Shown here: positions 25,753 through 37,689 of the stretch, piece by piece
Position numbering within the stretch: position 1 is the stretch's first letter
Layout of the letters: each line of letters opens with the position of its first letter
NCBI GenBank assembly: GCA_026874595.1
Contig: CM049315.1
Span: forward strand, 62,123,389-62,187,388
DNA: 64,000 bases
Direction of reading: 5' to 3'
Source of the DNA: Sipunculus nudus
Taxonomy: Eukaryota; Annelida; Sipuncula; Golfingiida; Sipunculidae
Notes under the pieces: model-generated
Told to the model about the DNA's origin: nothing
Seen by the model: the letters and a program-made list of their open reading frames with translations, nothing else
Databases searched by the model: none
Made by a program: the position numbers and the translations under genes

Positions 25753-26695
25753 TAACAGGTCAAAGAGTAAAGTCACTGGATCCACTTATATAAAACAAGA
25801 TTGTGGATGCATCTTAAGCCAAAATTCTCATGCAAACCTTCTTGCATATATAACATATAACTTACCTGCTAATAGGGAAACCCCTTATTGAATTTGGGAT
25901 CAAAAGGTAAAATTTCAAGGGCACAGGGGCCATCTGTCCACAAATTAGTTTCCAAATGAGAACTCCATATCGGTTGGACAAATTGTTTTTAAAATTGACT
26001 AATATATGACCTACCACAGAAGTTAGAATCATATCGATTGATTTTTGGGTCATGAGGTCAAGTGTCAAGGTAACAGGTCCCACATTTTGAAAAAAAAAGC
26101 TCATAAAATATCCTTATAGGCAAATTCAGCAGAGCGTTGAGACCCATGGGTCATGTATAGTGTATATTGTGCAGCTGATGCAAATATTTGCTTTGCGGCA
26201 AAGAACACTAATACAAGCGCCAAAAATTTACACCAATTACGCCACCCTTAGAATATAGGTCACAATGACTTTATTTTTACTATGCAAGAGATCTATCTGG
26301 AAACAGAGTATGTAATAAGTTCTTTAATAATCATTTAAACTTGTTGCATTTTGCATAATCGATCACAAACGATTATGTATGTTCGCTAAGATGTCATTAC
26401 ATTACCGGATAGATTTGTTTTACATTAACGGAAAGGGAACGTTGTAGCATCGGGTATTTAAGTATTACGTTATCGGTTAGCAAATTTTGTTACATTATTG
26501 ATTGATTTTGTATAACATTATGGGTTAGTGTCACATTAGCGGTTATTTTTTTATAATGTTATGGGTTAATGTTACATTATCATTTATTGATTTGTTATAA
26601 CTTTATTAGTTTGTGTTACATGATCGGTTAATTTCTTTTAACATTATCCGTTAATGTTACATTATTAGATGATTATTACAATATCAGTTGTTACA

Positions 26696-28052
26696 GGCCG
26701 TTAATAATCAACGAACACTTCCTACGATGCATATCCATATCAAGCATCCTGATACACAACACCCCCGTGAGGTCACATCATTTTATTCAAGGTCTGGTAC
26801 AGATACTTGGTCCACTTGGAAGGATAAATAAAGTTCATGCTCATCCAAGCATTTCTCATGGCTGTCGACGATTGTTTACATGTTGGCAATATCCGACACC
26901 TTTTGCTCTAAAATTTCGAGTCGTTGAGTAATTTTATCACATATAACCTGCTATACTGTCTGGCGGGTGGCGATTAAAAACTCTTCGAGAACGCTTATGA
27001 CTGCGCACGCTTTTAATTCCAAGAATATAATTTCTAATTTGCCAGCATGATACACAGACGTGTTACCCCTCCGCCACCTTGACCTTGACCTTGGATTCCA
27101 TGGTGTTATGATATGCAGAAACTGCAACCAGAGGAAGTTACTGTCGACTTGGCGGGACTTAGGAACGTTAACTGTGCAGTTCAAGGTTAAGAAATACAAA
27201 ACCATTTTGGTTGGTGTGTACAGAAAACCGTTACAGCCTGTTGCACACATCTGCCGAAGATCTCCTGATGATACCTACTCTTTGCCATTGAAATTTCCAG
27301 TATTTATATTGGGCGTCTTAAACGATAAACAGAAAGAGAGCAAATTATTTGCTTTAATGAGGGAAATCGGATTTGAGCTATTTATAATAAAGCCTACATC
27401 TTTCACCGATGGACCATATATACCACAACAACGTTGGTGCACCAGAAGTTGCTGCAGAAGTTCATGACACATACTTCTCTGGTCATGACATAATATTTTG
27501 TACTTTCAGGAATAAATGAATTATGCTATATTCTATCCATACTGCCATTTGTATTTCACTGCCATATGTAACATATATTTGACATTTATGATTATTATTG
27601 ACATTTTTGTTATCATTTAGATACATGCACGTATTTATATAAGCTCATATTCGAATATATTATGGTCTATTGATACATTTGCAATTTACAATAATGAAAT
27701 TTGGAACTGTTTACTGAGTAACAACATGAGTATGACTATTTTCTCTCTCAATGACCTTTTGTGTTTCCCGAAAGAGAAACGGATTTTATTTTAGTCTATA
27801 AATTGAATATATTACATATTAATTCGCCATAGAAACAGGGGAATGTGTTCCTTATGTTAATCGCTATAGAAACAAGTGACCCATGGGTCATGACGCTCAG
27901 CTGACTGGGAAGAGATTCACAAAAGGAAATTTTATCATCAGAATGGTAGATACCCATTCAACTGAAGCATCAAACGGATTAACCAACAGGCCAAGATTTA
28001 GTCTGTATTTATATATCTGAAAAATAGAGAAAAAATGTGTAAACTTTAAAAA
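26696..28052. other. spacer with end of a CAGCTGAC repeat family
   Basis: Apart from the LINE endonuclease remnant at 27060-27530, this holds GACCCATGGGTC and CGCTCAGCTGACTGG at 27880-27910, a terminal block shared with other repeats, and then the beginning of the ~335-bp array (27960-28052, ending AATAGAGAAAAAA), into which the Helitron-like element inserted. Confidence 0.45.
27060..27530 (+). pseudogene. possible LINE endonuclease remnant
   Basis: A 135-codon ORF reads KYKTILVGVYRKP, then FPVFILGVLNDKQ and SKLFALMREIGFELFIIKPT. In the next frame MDHIYHNNV is followed by YFSGHDIIFC. The order (I-x-V-x-YR-x-P, then ILGDLND with D changed to V, then LIDHIY, then SGHD) fits the second half of an apurinic-type LINE endonuclease. 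It has at least one frameshift and a lost catalytic Asp. A chance resemblance is possible; a protein search would settle it. Confidence 0.5.
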
Positions 28053-29660
28053 CTAGAATACGGGTAGCCGACAAGTGACTACGTGTATCTGCCAAAATCA
28101 GAGTGAAGTGAGGCATGGATTGAGTGGCAAGGGGAAACAGAGTGAGGTATGTTGCATATTAGCATGGATGTCTGCAGCCTAAATGTGTATGTAGGTTGTG
28201 CAACCTACCACAAATCCAGAAAGCTGTCCAAGTTGTATACATATGCAAAATTTTAGGCAGAAAAGTCAAACCACTACATGGATATGAGTGATTTTAGCCC
28301 ACGGCAGACAAACAGACAGACGCTGTGCAAAAATGGTTGCAGTTTTGTGTATGATAAAGACCTATGTGAGATCTAAACACAAGCACAATTTTGGCCCAAT
28401 CGGTCAAATGGTTCCTGAGATATTAGCTTGGATGTGTGCAGCGTTAACTAGAATGTAGGTGGCGCCACCTGTCATAAAATCAAGAAAGCCATCCAGGATG
28501 TATAAACCTGCAAAATTTTAGGCAGTTATGTCAAACCACTACAGAGAAATGAGTGATTTTAGGCCACGGCAGACCAACAGACAGACGCTGTGCAAAATGT
28601 GCAAAAATGGTTGCAGGTGGCCCCTCCAGTTTTGTGTATGATAAAGACCTATGTGAGATCTATACACATGCAAAATTTTGGCCCAATCGTTCAAACGGTT
28701 CCCGAGATATGAGCTTGGATGTCTGCAGCATAAACTAGAATAAAGGTGGCGCCACCTGTCATAAAATCAAGAAAGCTATCCAGGATGTATAAAACTGCAA
28801 AATTTTAGGCAGATATGTCAAACAACTGCCAAGATGTGAGTGTCTTTATTGCACGGCAGACAAACAGACAGACGCTGTGCAAAAATGGTTGCAGGTGGTG
28901 CCACCAGTTTTGTGTATGATAAAGAGCTATGTTAGATCTATACACATGCAAAATTGTGGCCCGGTCGGTCAAACGGTTCCCGAGATATGAGCTTGGATGT
29001 CATCAGCGTGAACGTGAATGTAGGTTGTGCCACCTGTCATAAAATCAAGAAAGCTATCCAGGATGTATAAAACTGCAAAATTTTAGGCAGATATGTCAAA
29101 CCACTGCCGAGATATGAATGACATTATTGCACGGCAGACAAACAGACAGACGCTGTGCAAAAATGGTTGCAGGTGGCGCCACCAGTTTAGCGTATGATAA
29201 AGAGCTATGTTAGATCTATATACATGCAAAATTTTGGCCCGATCGGTCAAACGGTTCCCGAAATATGAGCTTGGATGTCATCAGTGTGAATGAGAATGTA
29301 GGTGGCGCCACCTGTCATAAAATCAAGAAAGCTATCCAGGATGTATACGCATGCCGAATTTCAGGTGAATTAGTCAATTCACTGCAGAGATATGAGTGAT
29401 TTTAACCAAAAGCAGATGAACAGATGGACACTGTGCAAACATGGTTACAGGTGGCGCCACCATTTTTTGTGTATGTTATAGAGCTATCCAAGGGCTACAT
29501 TAGTATAAATTTTATTTCCTGATCAGTCAAACGGTTCCCGAGATATGAGCTTGGAAAGCTGATAAAATCAAGTCCCAGAGGAGCTCTCTGGAAACGAACG
29601 CGGCAACGGCGGAGGAACCCGGTCAAAAACATAGTATCCACAAAACTTCGTTTTGGCGGG
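28053..29660 (-). mobile_element. Helitron-like element, copy 2
   Basis: Same ends as the copies at 18101 and 51808. The plus strand begins CTAGAATACGGGTAGCCGAC after an A and ends CAAAACTTCGTTTTGGCGGG before a T. The core holds five or so GGTGGCGCCACC-type units of ~280 bp with AAACAGACAGACGCTGTGC between them. It interrupts the ~335-bp array at 27960-31985. No coding capacity. Confidence 0.75.
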
Positions 29661-31985
29661 TACAAAAATACAGGTGGCTCCACCAGTCTGCAGAAACTAA
29701 TACAAACATCAATATCCATGCAAAGAATCATGGTGATCTCCCAATTAGTTGTTCAGATACTTCAGCTTTTGTATCAAATTGTCCATTATTCTGAGGGATA
29801 CTTCGGAGTCCTATAGCTTGAAGGATATGGGTAACAGAGACCTAATTTTAAGTTTCCAAAGGCACTTTTCATGGGCCTTCTTGCATGACAAGAATGAAGA
29901 TTCTAGGTCCAGTTGTTGCGATTTGTACCCTGTTGACAGATAACCACATCTTTAAAGGTATCAAAAAAAGAGAAAAAAAAATCGTAAAAATTTGAAAAAA
30001 ATAGAGGTGGCGCACCCAGTCTGCAGAAACTGATGGAACAGGTCATGATCAATATGTATGCCGAAAATCATGACCATCAGTGTTGTAGTTATTGAGATAC
30101 TGCAGTTTTTGTATCAAATTTTCCATTAATCTGGGGGGTAATTTGGAGCCATACAGCTTAAAGAATATGGGTAACAGAGACCTAATTTCAGGTTTCCATA
30201 GAGACTTTTCATGGGTCTCCCTGTGTGTCAAGAATGAAGATTCTAGGTCCAGTTTTAATGATTTGTGCCCTGTTAACAGATGTTCATAACTTTAAAGGTC
30301 TCAAAAATAGAGAAAAAATTCGTAAAAAAACCCGAACAAATACAGGTGGTGCCACCAGTCTGCAGAAACTGATGAAACACTCCATGATCAATATCCATGA
30401 AAACAATTATGGTGATCTCTGCATTAGTTGTTCAGATACTTCAGCTTTTGTATCAAATTTTCCATTATTCTGAGCTGTACTTTGGAGTGCCATAGCTCAA
30501 AGGATATGGGTAACAGAGATCTAATTTCAGGTGTCCATGGAGACTTATCATGGGTTCCCTGTGTGTCAACAATGAAGATTCTAGGTCCAGTCCTTACGAT
30601 TTGTACCCTGTTGACAGATAACTACATCCTGAAAGGTCTCGAAAATAGAGAAAAAAAAAAATTGTGAAAATTTGAAAAAATACAGGTGGCACCACCAGTC
30701 TGCAGGTACTGATGAAACACCTCTTGATCAATATGTATGCCAAAAATCATGACCATCAGTGTTGTAGTTATTGAGATGTTGCAGTTTGTTTTTATCAAAT
30801 TTTCCATTATTCTGGGGGGTTATTGGGAGCCCCCCATATCTCAAAGGATATGGGTAACAGATACCATATTTCAGGTTTCCATGCAGACTTTTTATGGACC
30901 TCTCAGTGTGTCAAGAATGTAGATTCTAGGTCCAGTCTTTATGATTTGTGCCCTGTTAACAGCTGTTCACATTTTTAAATTCGTAAAAAATCGAAAAATT
31001 CAGGTGGCGCCACCAGTCTGCAGGAAGTGATGGAACATCTCATGATCAATACGTATGCCAAAAATCATGACCATCAGTCAAGTAGTTAATGAGATATTGA
31101 AGTTTTTGTATGAAACTTTTGACTTTTCTGGGGGGTACCAGGGGCCCCATAGCTCGAAGGATATGGGTAACAGAGATCTAATTTATGGTTTCCACGGAGA
31201 CTTTTAATAGGTTTCTCAGTGTGTCGAGAATGAAGATTCTAGGTCCAGCGGTTACGATTTGTGCCACGTTAACAGATGACAGCATCTTTAAACGTCTCAA
31301 AAATAGAGGAAAAAATTGTAAAAAAATCGAAAAAAACAGGTGGCGCCACCAGTCCGCAGGAACTAATGGAACATCTCATGATCAATATGTATGCCAAAAA
31401 TCATGACCATCAGTGTTGTAGTTATTGAGATATTGAAGTTTTTGTATGAAATTTTTTACTATTCTGGGGGGAACTTTGGGGCCCCATAGCTCGAAGGATA
31501 TGGGTAACAGAGACCTAATTTCTGGTTTCCAAGGAGATTTTTCATGGACCTCTCAGTGTATCAAGAATTAAGATTCTAGGTCTAGGCTTTACGATTTGTG
31601 CCTTGTTAACAGATGTTCACATTTTTAAAGGTCTCAAAAATAGAGAAAAAAATTTGTAAAAAATCGAAAAATACAGGTGGCGCCACCAGTCTGCAGGAAG
31701 TGATGGAACATCTCATGATCAATATGTATGCCAAAAATCATGACCATCAGTCAAGTAGTTAATGAGATATTGAAGTTTTTGTATGAAATTTTTTACTTTT
31801 CTGGGGGGTACTTTGGGGCCCCATAGCTCAAAGGATATGGGTAACAGAGACCTAATTTCTGGTTTCCAAGGAGATTTTTCATGGACCTCTCAGAATCCCA
31901 AGTTACAAGGTTCTAGATTCAGCGGTTACGATTTGTGCCTAGTTAACGGACGGACAGACGGACGACGGACAAAGAGTGATCGCTA
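29661..31985 (+). repeat. ~335-bp tandem array, seven units, GGTGGCGCCACCAGTC
   Basis: Unit starts fall at about 29671, 30004, 30344, 30684, 31003, 31337 and 31674 (spacings 319-340). Each unit reads CAGGTGGCGCCACCAGTCTG, GATCAATATGTATGCC, GGATATGGGTAACAGAGA, GATTCTAGGTCCAG, ACGATTTGTGCC, and an A-rich spacer. The last unit runs into (GACG)n-like sequence and GTCAGCTGAGCTAAAA at 31965-31990, apparently the family's terminus. Short ORFs here recur between units and are not genes. Confidence 0.9.
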
Positions 31986-34849
31986 AAGCTCAGATGACTT
32001 TCAGTCAGCTGAGCTAAAAATGAAGCAAGTCGGGAAAAATATATACTGTTCAATCAGCTGCACATGATTAATTATTATCTTATTTATACATTCATATAAA
32101 TTTATAACTGGAATGTTTTGGTTTATTTTTTTGTTGAATTGAGACGGATACAAAGTAAAATAAATATTTAGAAAATTTAGTATGTTTATCATATTTTCAC
32201 TGACAAATGGCTTGTGAATCTTGAAATCTGATCAGCCTTACTTTTAATGGAAGTGAAATGTATCTGAGTACAAAAAATGACAGGCAGAGGACTGCATTGT
32301 TCAGTATGAGGTAATCTAATGTAATATTGTGAAGTTCAAAGTAGAGGAATGATGATGAAATGGTTGCGCTTATCACCACAAAGCCAACGCACCCTCTTTT
32401 ACCAATTTGACCGAAGATTTCTTTGTTACATACCTGAGTAATTACAATTACTGATATTTGTATTCGAAACATCCATCATCGTTTTACTAAGACATGATCA
32501 CATCTCTTAAATTTCAAATGAATAGCACATTACGGCAGAGCTATGTTTTCTGGTTTTTGAATTGCCCTAGTCTCAGTTTGATCTTGGATGGTAACGTCAC
32601 TTTGAGACAGAAGATGGCAGGCTGTGTGATAAGCACGGTCGGTCTCTCCTGGAGGAACCAGTGGCGTACCATCACTCATCAGGGACATGGCTAGTTACGT
32701 CACTTTGGGACAAGAGGCGGCAGGCTGTGTGATAAGCACGGTCGGTCTCTCCGGGAAAATTGGTTTATGTTTAAAAATAGTGGCTGGAAAAACGTTGATA
32801 ACTGAAATACATTCGAAATGCCAATCGAATAGGAAAACATAGGACTGTCACATTTCCAAGAGTGCTCGTATGAGAACTATGGAGCAAAGGCCAGGGAATA
32901 TGAATTAAATATTGCATGTGCTTACCCCCACCATAAAGTTGCTATACAAGAACAATACTACACATGTGTCAGTCATAAATGCTTTTAGGATCAAAATATG
33001 TTACAGTGTCACAAGAATGAATATTTCTGTCCGTCCGTCCGTAGATGTGGCACGTTTTGGAACCGTATAAAATCTAAGAATAAAAAATTCGGCATAATGT
33101 TAGATTTCCCCAAGATCTCCTACCAAGCCGAATCTGGGTCTTTGCGACTTCGTTCCTTTGAGAAATTAAGGAAAAACCTCATTTTTTTTATTGAAAACCT
33201 TTTTTCACACTTCAGGACTGACTAATATCAAAATCACTCATCTGTTTTTCCTCATATTTATTATAAATATTCCTCAATATAGTTTCTATGTAAATGCCTG
33301 AAATTAGGTCTGTATTATTCAATTCACAAAAGTTATGGGCCCAAACATATTGCACTTTGAAAATATTCAGGAAAATATTTGGTCACTTAACACAAAAAAT
33401 GTTAAAGCTAGGGACTTTTTTTCAGTAATATAACTTTAATTAATCAAAATTTAATTGTATACCCAAAATTAGATCATTTTTTTTTTAATATTAGGAAAAA
33501 TATAAAATTGGTACCTTAAATTTTGCCCAAATTTCACCATGGCAAGTTTTTTTCTCGTAAGTTTATTTAATTTATTTTTCACAGCCGGGATACATGTGGA
33601 TTTAATCTGCTGAATTCTGAAATTTGAAAATAAAAGCTTAAAAATTATTCTAATTACTGAAGTTTTTCATATGCTTTAATTTAATTGCATTTAGTATATC
33701 CAAGACCCCACTCTTGTTCACTACAGCCTTGCTTAGGTAACCTGATTAGTGATGCAACACTGGCAGAACACCCCTGCTGTAATAAACATACACTTATTCT
33801 GATGGACCCTACCCTAACACCCCCCCCCCCCCCACCTCCACCACCATCACCAATTATATTGCAATACATGGTTTGTTATTGTTAACTGTATTTCTTTAAT
33901 GTAAAGCTGTTTTTGATCCAATGTGCACAACTTTTCTTGAAATATTAATTCAAGAAGTAATCCAAGAGATGCAACTTTGTTCTAATGTAGCATTTTTAAG
34001 AAATTATTTCCTTTTAAATTATTAAACAAAATATAATTTAACCCAACAGTATGCATAATTTGATAATATATGAAACAAATCATGGATAAATAAAGCTGCA
34101 ATTTAAAATTGTGAATTTCAAGGTGATATTTTCATATATTTATTGCTTTGCAAATTTAAAAAATGTTTTATTAAAAAAAAGGAAATATATCTGTGTGCAT
34201 AATGTGATGACTCCTGGCTAAATTAAGTATAAATGTTGATGCAATTTAGATTTGTGAATCAATTTAAATTTTAAGATATATATGATATGCTGTAAATATA
34301 TAGTAAAATTTATAATCTTAAAAAGAAAAGACTTAACAAAAGAAATAAACAGGATCTAATGCAAATATTTGTTCATTTTTTCCTGTCTCAGTAGAATGGA
34401 AATTAAAGTTATTTGCCTTGTTTTCCATCTCTCTGCCTGTTTTTAAATATCAAAATATAATTTAATTTAAATTACATTTTATCCTTTACGTATATGCAGA
34501 GGCCCTGTAACTCCCACAAGTCCCTGTAAGCACCACTGAATTTAATTCCGTATTCTGTATTTATATCCAAAGGCGCTGTAACCCCCCCCCCCCCCCCCCA
34601 AGTCACTGAGCCCAAGTTCCTGAACACTGAGGATAGTATTTTTATTGCAACTTCAAAAAATCTATGGGTGATGCAGTTATAACTGTCCCAATCAGCTTAG
34701 TGCCGTGACCCATGGGCCCCTTGTTTTATATGGATCTACTTTGTATTAATACAAGTGGCCAATACGCCATGACGCTAATCTGAATTTGGCATACAGGCGA
34801 TGGCTGTATTAATAAATACTGTTATGATCTGGTGAAAGAAATTTGTAAA
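31986..34849. other. AT-rich intronic sequence with small repeats, no gene
   Basis: This contains a tandem pair of ~60-bp near-identical segments at 32592-32652 and 32695-32755 (both include GGCAGGCTGTGTGATAAGC), C-runs at about 33820-33833 and 34584-34601, and GACCCATGGGCCCC at 34708. No exon, RNA gene or transposase is recognised. Confidence 0.5.
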
Positions 34850-36195
34850 GGTACCTTGAACAATGGACAGAATGACTTCCAGAGTGCTCGAAATCAGGCG
34901 ATTTGTCCACAGGCCTTACAAGGACACAGCGACCATATTAAGGATTTCCAAGAAGATTTTAACATGAACTCCCTAGAACCTACAGAGTGTTAAATGCTCA
35001 CAGAATATGGGTTATCGTGACCGTATTTAGGGTTTTCAAGCTGAGTTAATAGGGCCCTCCCTTGATATGAAGACATAACCTTTTTGGATAAAAGTATGGC
35101 CACATCTGACTTTCTGGGTGCTTAAAATTAGGTTTTTCGCTTGCAGCTCACAAAATATAGGCCATTATGAGCTAATCTCAGGCGTTGAAGGAGATTTTCC
35201 CAAGAGCTCCTTGAATTTTAAGTTAAAAGATTCTAGGTCCAACCGTTTTGATTGGTTCTCATCTGGTTTGTTTCTTAAATCAAGTATTTTTCCTAAAGCT
35301 CACAGAATATTCCTCACAGAGACCGAATTTCAGGATTCAAAGGAGAATTGCCAAGGACCTGCCTGGACTTTACAATAGAAGGTACTAGGTCAAACAATCA
35401 AGTGGTGTGAGTTGTGTGACTGTCTGGGTGCTCAGAATCATGTTGTTTGCCATTAGCTCACAGAATATATGGCACCATGAGCTAATTTCATTAGATTTGC
35501 GCAAGGCTTCCCTGAATGACACGTTAGAAGATTCCAATAGAAATGGATACAATTTGTACCCTATCTGACTGTCTGGGTGCTCGAAATTATGTCCGTATTG
35601 GTCATGTTAATTTGGACCGTAGCTTGGAGAATATATAGGTCACTATCACCTAATTTTAGATTTCAAAGGAGATTTTCCCAGGACCCCCCTTGCGTATGAA
35701 GATTCTAGGCCTCTTGCATACAATTCGTGCCCAACTGACGTTCTAGGTGCTCAAATAATGTATTTGGCCTGTATTTTGCAGAATGTATGTCACAAGGACC
35801 TAATTCAGGCTTTTAATGACAGTCCATGACAGTCTTCTAGGACCGAGCGGCTTCCGACAGATCTGCGGCGCACTCCTTGGTTGGCTATGATAATCCCACG
35901 ATGGAGCTCGGAAGCCGCTCGAGCTTAGTGGAAAGTTTATACAGCAGGTCGCTCGGGGTCCTCCGTCAGTCTTTTCGTACCTTGTGTCTTTATGTTAATA
36001 TGGGTAGTATAAGGTTGTAAAGGTGCCATTTAGTCATGATTTAATTGTGAATTCAAGGGCTTGTGCCTAGGACCTCCCAGGATGTTTACAGCGAGAAGTT
36101 CCTAGGTCTAACGGTTACGGTCTGTGCCCTGTTTACAGCCGGCCGGACGACGGACAAAGATTGATCACCATGACTTACAGTCAGCTTAGCTAAAA
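34850..36195 (+). repeat. ~150-bp degenerate tandem array with CAGAATATAGG
   Basis: Units recur at about 35004, 35149, 35295, 35458, 35625 and 35777. Each has a CTCACAGAATAT-like block, AATTTCAGG, AAGGAGATTTTCCCA, GATTCTAGGTCC and TGTCTGGGTGCTC. The GATTCTAGGTCCAA..ACGATTTGTGCC blocks are shared with the ~335-bp array, so the two are distant relatives. The right end is GGCCGGACGACGGAC followed by TACAGTCAGCTTAGCTAAAA. Confidence 0.75.
35842..35966. repeat. small inverted-repeat insertion, 14-bp perfect arms
   Basis: CGAGCGGCTTCCGA at 35844-35857 and its exact complement TCGGAAGCCGCTCG at 35908-35921 enclose 50 bp. The GC-rich block breaks a unit of the ~150-bp array and is flanked by AGGACC and GGTCCT. 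It could be a small hairpin element or structured RNA; the function is unknown. Confidence 0.55.
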
Positions 36196-36588
36196 GTAAC
36201 AATACACGAATCGATTTCTAGTTTCAGAATTGCTAAGAAAAAATAGGTTCATTTTCCTTTCTTTGATGTCTAGTCCAAACGTTATGTGGATTCTGAATTT
36301 TCATCCAAAATGCAAGATGGCCGCCAATATGACCGCCAAACGAATCATATGGGACAATATTTCGCAATTGGAATATAAATATATGTCTATTATATACTCC
36401 GTTCAATATCGAAATGTTAGTTAAAATATATCATCTGGGTGCCTGGCAACCCTATCTTCCGATTTGACTGAATACATATATTTAAAGCTGTTTACACAAT
36501 GATTTGCGACCGCGGGTATTACATGAATTGCTTGAATTTTGAGCCACATATATGAGCCACATGATTTCACATATTGACCGTAACACAC

Positions 36589-36595
<7 letters not shown>

Positions 36596-36650
<55 letters not shown>
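36596..36650. repeat. (TA)n microsatellite
   Basis: About 50 bp of TA dinucleotides directly downstream of the exon at 36680-36804 in that gene's direction. Confidence 0.97.
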
Positions 36651-36679
36651 CATTATAAAGTACTATATTTGATTCTCAC

Positions 36680-36804
36680 GTAGAGGTCCTCGTATCCTTT
36701 ACAGAAGATGGTTATCCCGCCATCAAAGTTTATCTTCTGACTGAGCCACCAATACCCCGACCCGTCGTCAGTCAACACCGCGCCTTCACATGGGTACCAC
36801 GGCA
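36680..36804 (-). CDS. internal exon, start of the NIDO domain
   Basis: Minus strand: acceptor TTATTATTGCAG, then a 125-bp exon, then donor GTGAGAATC. The exon enters with two bases completing a codon and gives 41 residues: PWYPCEGAVLTDDGSGYWWL and onwards to ITIFCKGYEDLY, ending in phase 0. The pattern Y-P-x-G...DDGS..(F)..G followed by Y-x-D-L-Y, and the next exon's ISVNGYVAF, match the N-terminal strands of a NIDO domain. Two cysteines (PWYPC and IFCK) could form a disulphide. It was too short for an ORF listing and was found by splice sites plus domain continuity. Upstream exons of the gene are not recognised in the window. Confidence 0.72.
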
Positions 36805-37689
36805 CTGCAATAATAATTTGAATAATAATCTCCTGTCAGGGGAACCTTGTATGCGGGAATGTGGGGCGGCAGCCACTAGCCTATGTCAAACAATTTAAAC
36901 ATGGAATGTATAGCGACAATGTGGAGTCCTTTCAAATTGTGATTCAACGGGTCACCAATTGCCTATAATTCTTTTATAAATAGGTAAATATATTTATAAT
37001 TAAGTTCGGACACAGAGAGGGGGAAAGCCTTTGATTGATTTATATGAAATAATCGTCCACTTACCTTACTGGTCATTACTATCACAAGTACCTCTGCATT
37101 ATTATGACAACATGGATATATTTATTAATAAAATGAAATTCGCATGAAGCACTACATACAGTAAATTTGCAGTGTGACTAACCAAAACTTGAAACAGAAG
37201 CAATCCCAACAGTTAAAGTTGATGACTGCCTTTTCATATAAAACGATACATGATTCTAACTAGTTTATAATTCGCTACAACGAAGTAAGTACTTATTTTA
37301 AAAAAAATATCAATGGAGGTATAACAAACGTAAAATGATACACTTAAACATCAAATATCCGAATAGTTTAAGGGACAATATTTGTTCGGATAATTGAGGT
37401 AACGGATATACGAGGTAAATCATTTTTTTTTTCAATAATATGAGGTAAACCACTTTCAATAAGTGTACTCCCGGTATACGCAAAATGCTTATCCTTCCAG
37501 TAATATGATCTCTTCAAAAATTTAGTCTTAAATGTTTATTATTAAACAAACAGAGAGATTTACAATCATGGTAATCTTTTTTAAGGAAAATTGGTAATTT
37601 TCTGTATATACACATAGGCCCACAGCTTACAAGAGTTTAAATCAAATAAATTAAATATTTAGTTAAAGCCACCAGGAGGAATGTTTGCA
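36805..37689. other. no recognised feature
   Basis: AT-rich sequence upstream of the NIDO exon (minus strand). No further exon with a credible acceptor/donor pair and domain content was found. Confidence 0.4.

Larger units (their letters stand above)
20907..26238 (+). repeat. dispersed repeat R1, copy B (split by an insertion)
   Basis: The segment 20907-21806 matches copy A from its CACCTCGAGCTTTCC start to CTTTTTGGGTCATCA. After 3.95 kb of foreign sequence, 25755-26238 resumes with ACAGGTCAAAG and continues to GCAAATATTTGCTTTGCGGC. Just before the CAGTCC block, copy B carries TTAGCTCAGCTGACCGAAAG at 21179-21198, a sequence also found in variant form at the end of other repeat families. Confidence 0.85.
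19987..26695. mobile_element. 6.7-kb element with GATAATGTAATA-motif inverted repeats
   Basis: The left inverted repeat (about 19987-20280) is a run of GATAATGTAATA/ACATTAACC variants. The reverse complement of 26395-26695 matches it block by block: ACAACTGATAATG, then GTAACATTAACC, GAAATTAAC, ACAAACTGATAAAG, GCTAACCGATAACGTAATA. The repeats are therefore ~290-300 bp, collinear and diverged. The interior is R1 copy B and its nested insertion, with no transposase recognised. A clear target-site duplication is not visible. Alternative: two independent arrays in opposite orientation, but the collinearity argues against that. Confidence 0.75.
4517..36679 (-). other. 32-kb intron of the NIDO gene, filled with nested transposons
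   Basis: This is bounded by the donor GTGAGAATC next to 36680 and the acceptor TTTTTTCAG next to 4516, both read on the minus strand. It is inferred as one intron because the two exons join in phase and the joined protein reads continuously through the NIDO strand (KGYEDLY then ISVNGYVAF). A small unrecognised exon within it cannot be excluded. Confidence 0.6.

Noticed and set aside
30049-31406. Several 60-80-codon ORFs
   Set aside because: The same peptides recur in successive ~335-bp repeat units.
33681-33885. Poly-Gly / poly-Pro ORFs on both strands
   Set aside because: They come from the C-run at about 33820 and have no other coding signal.
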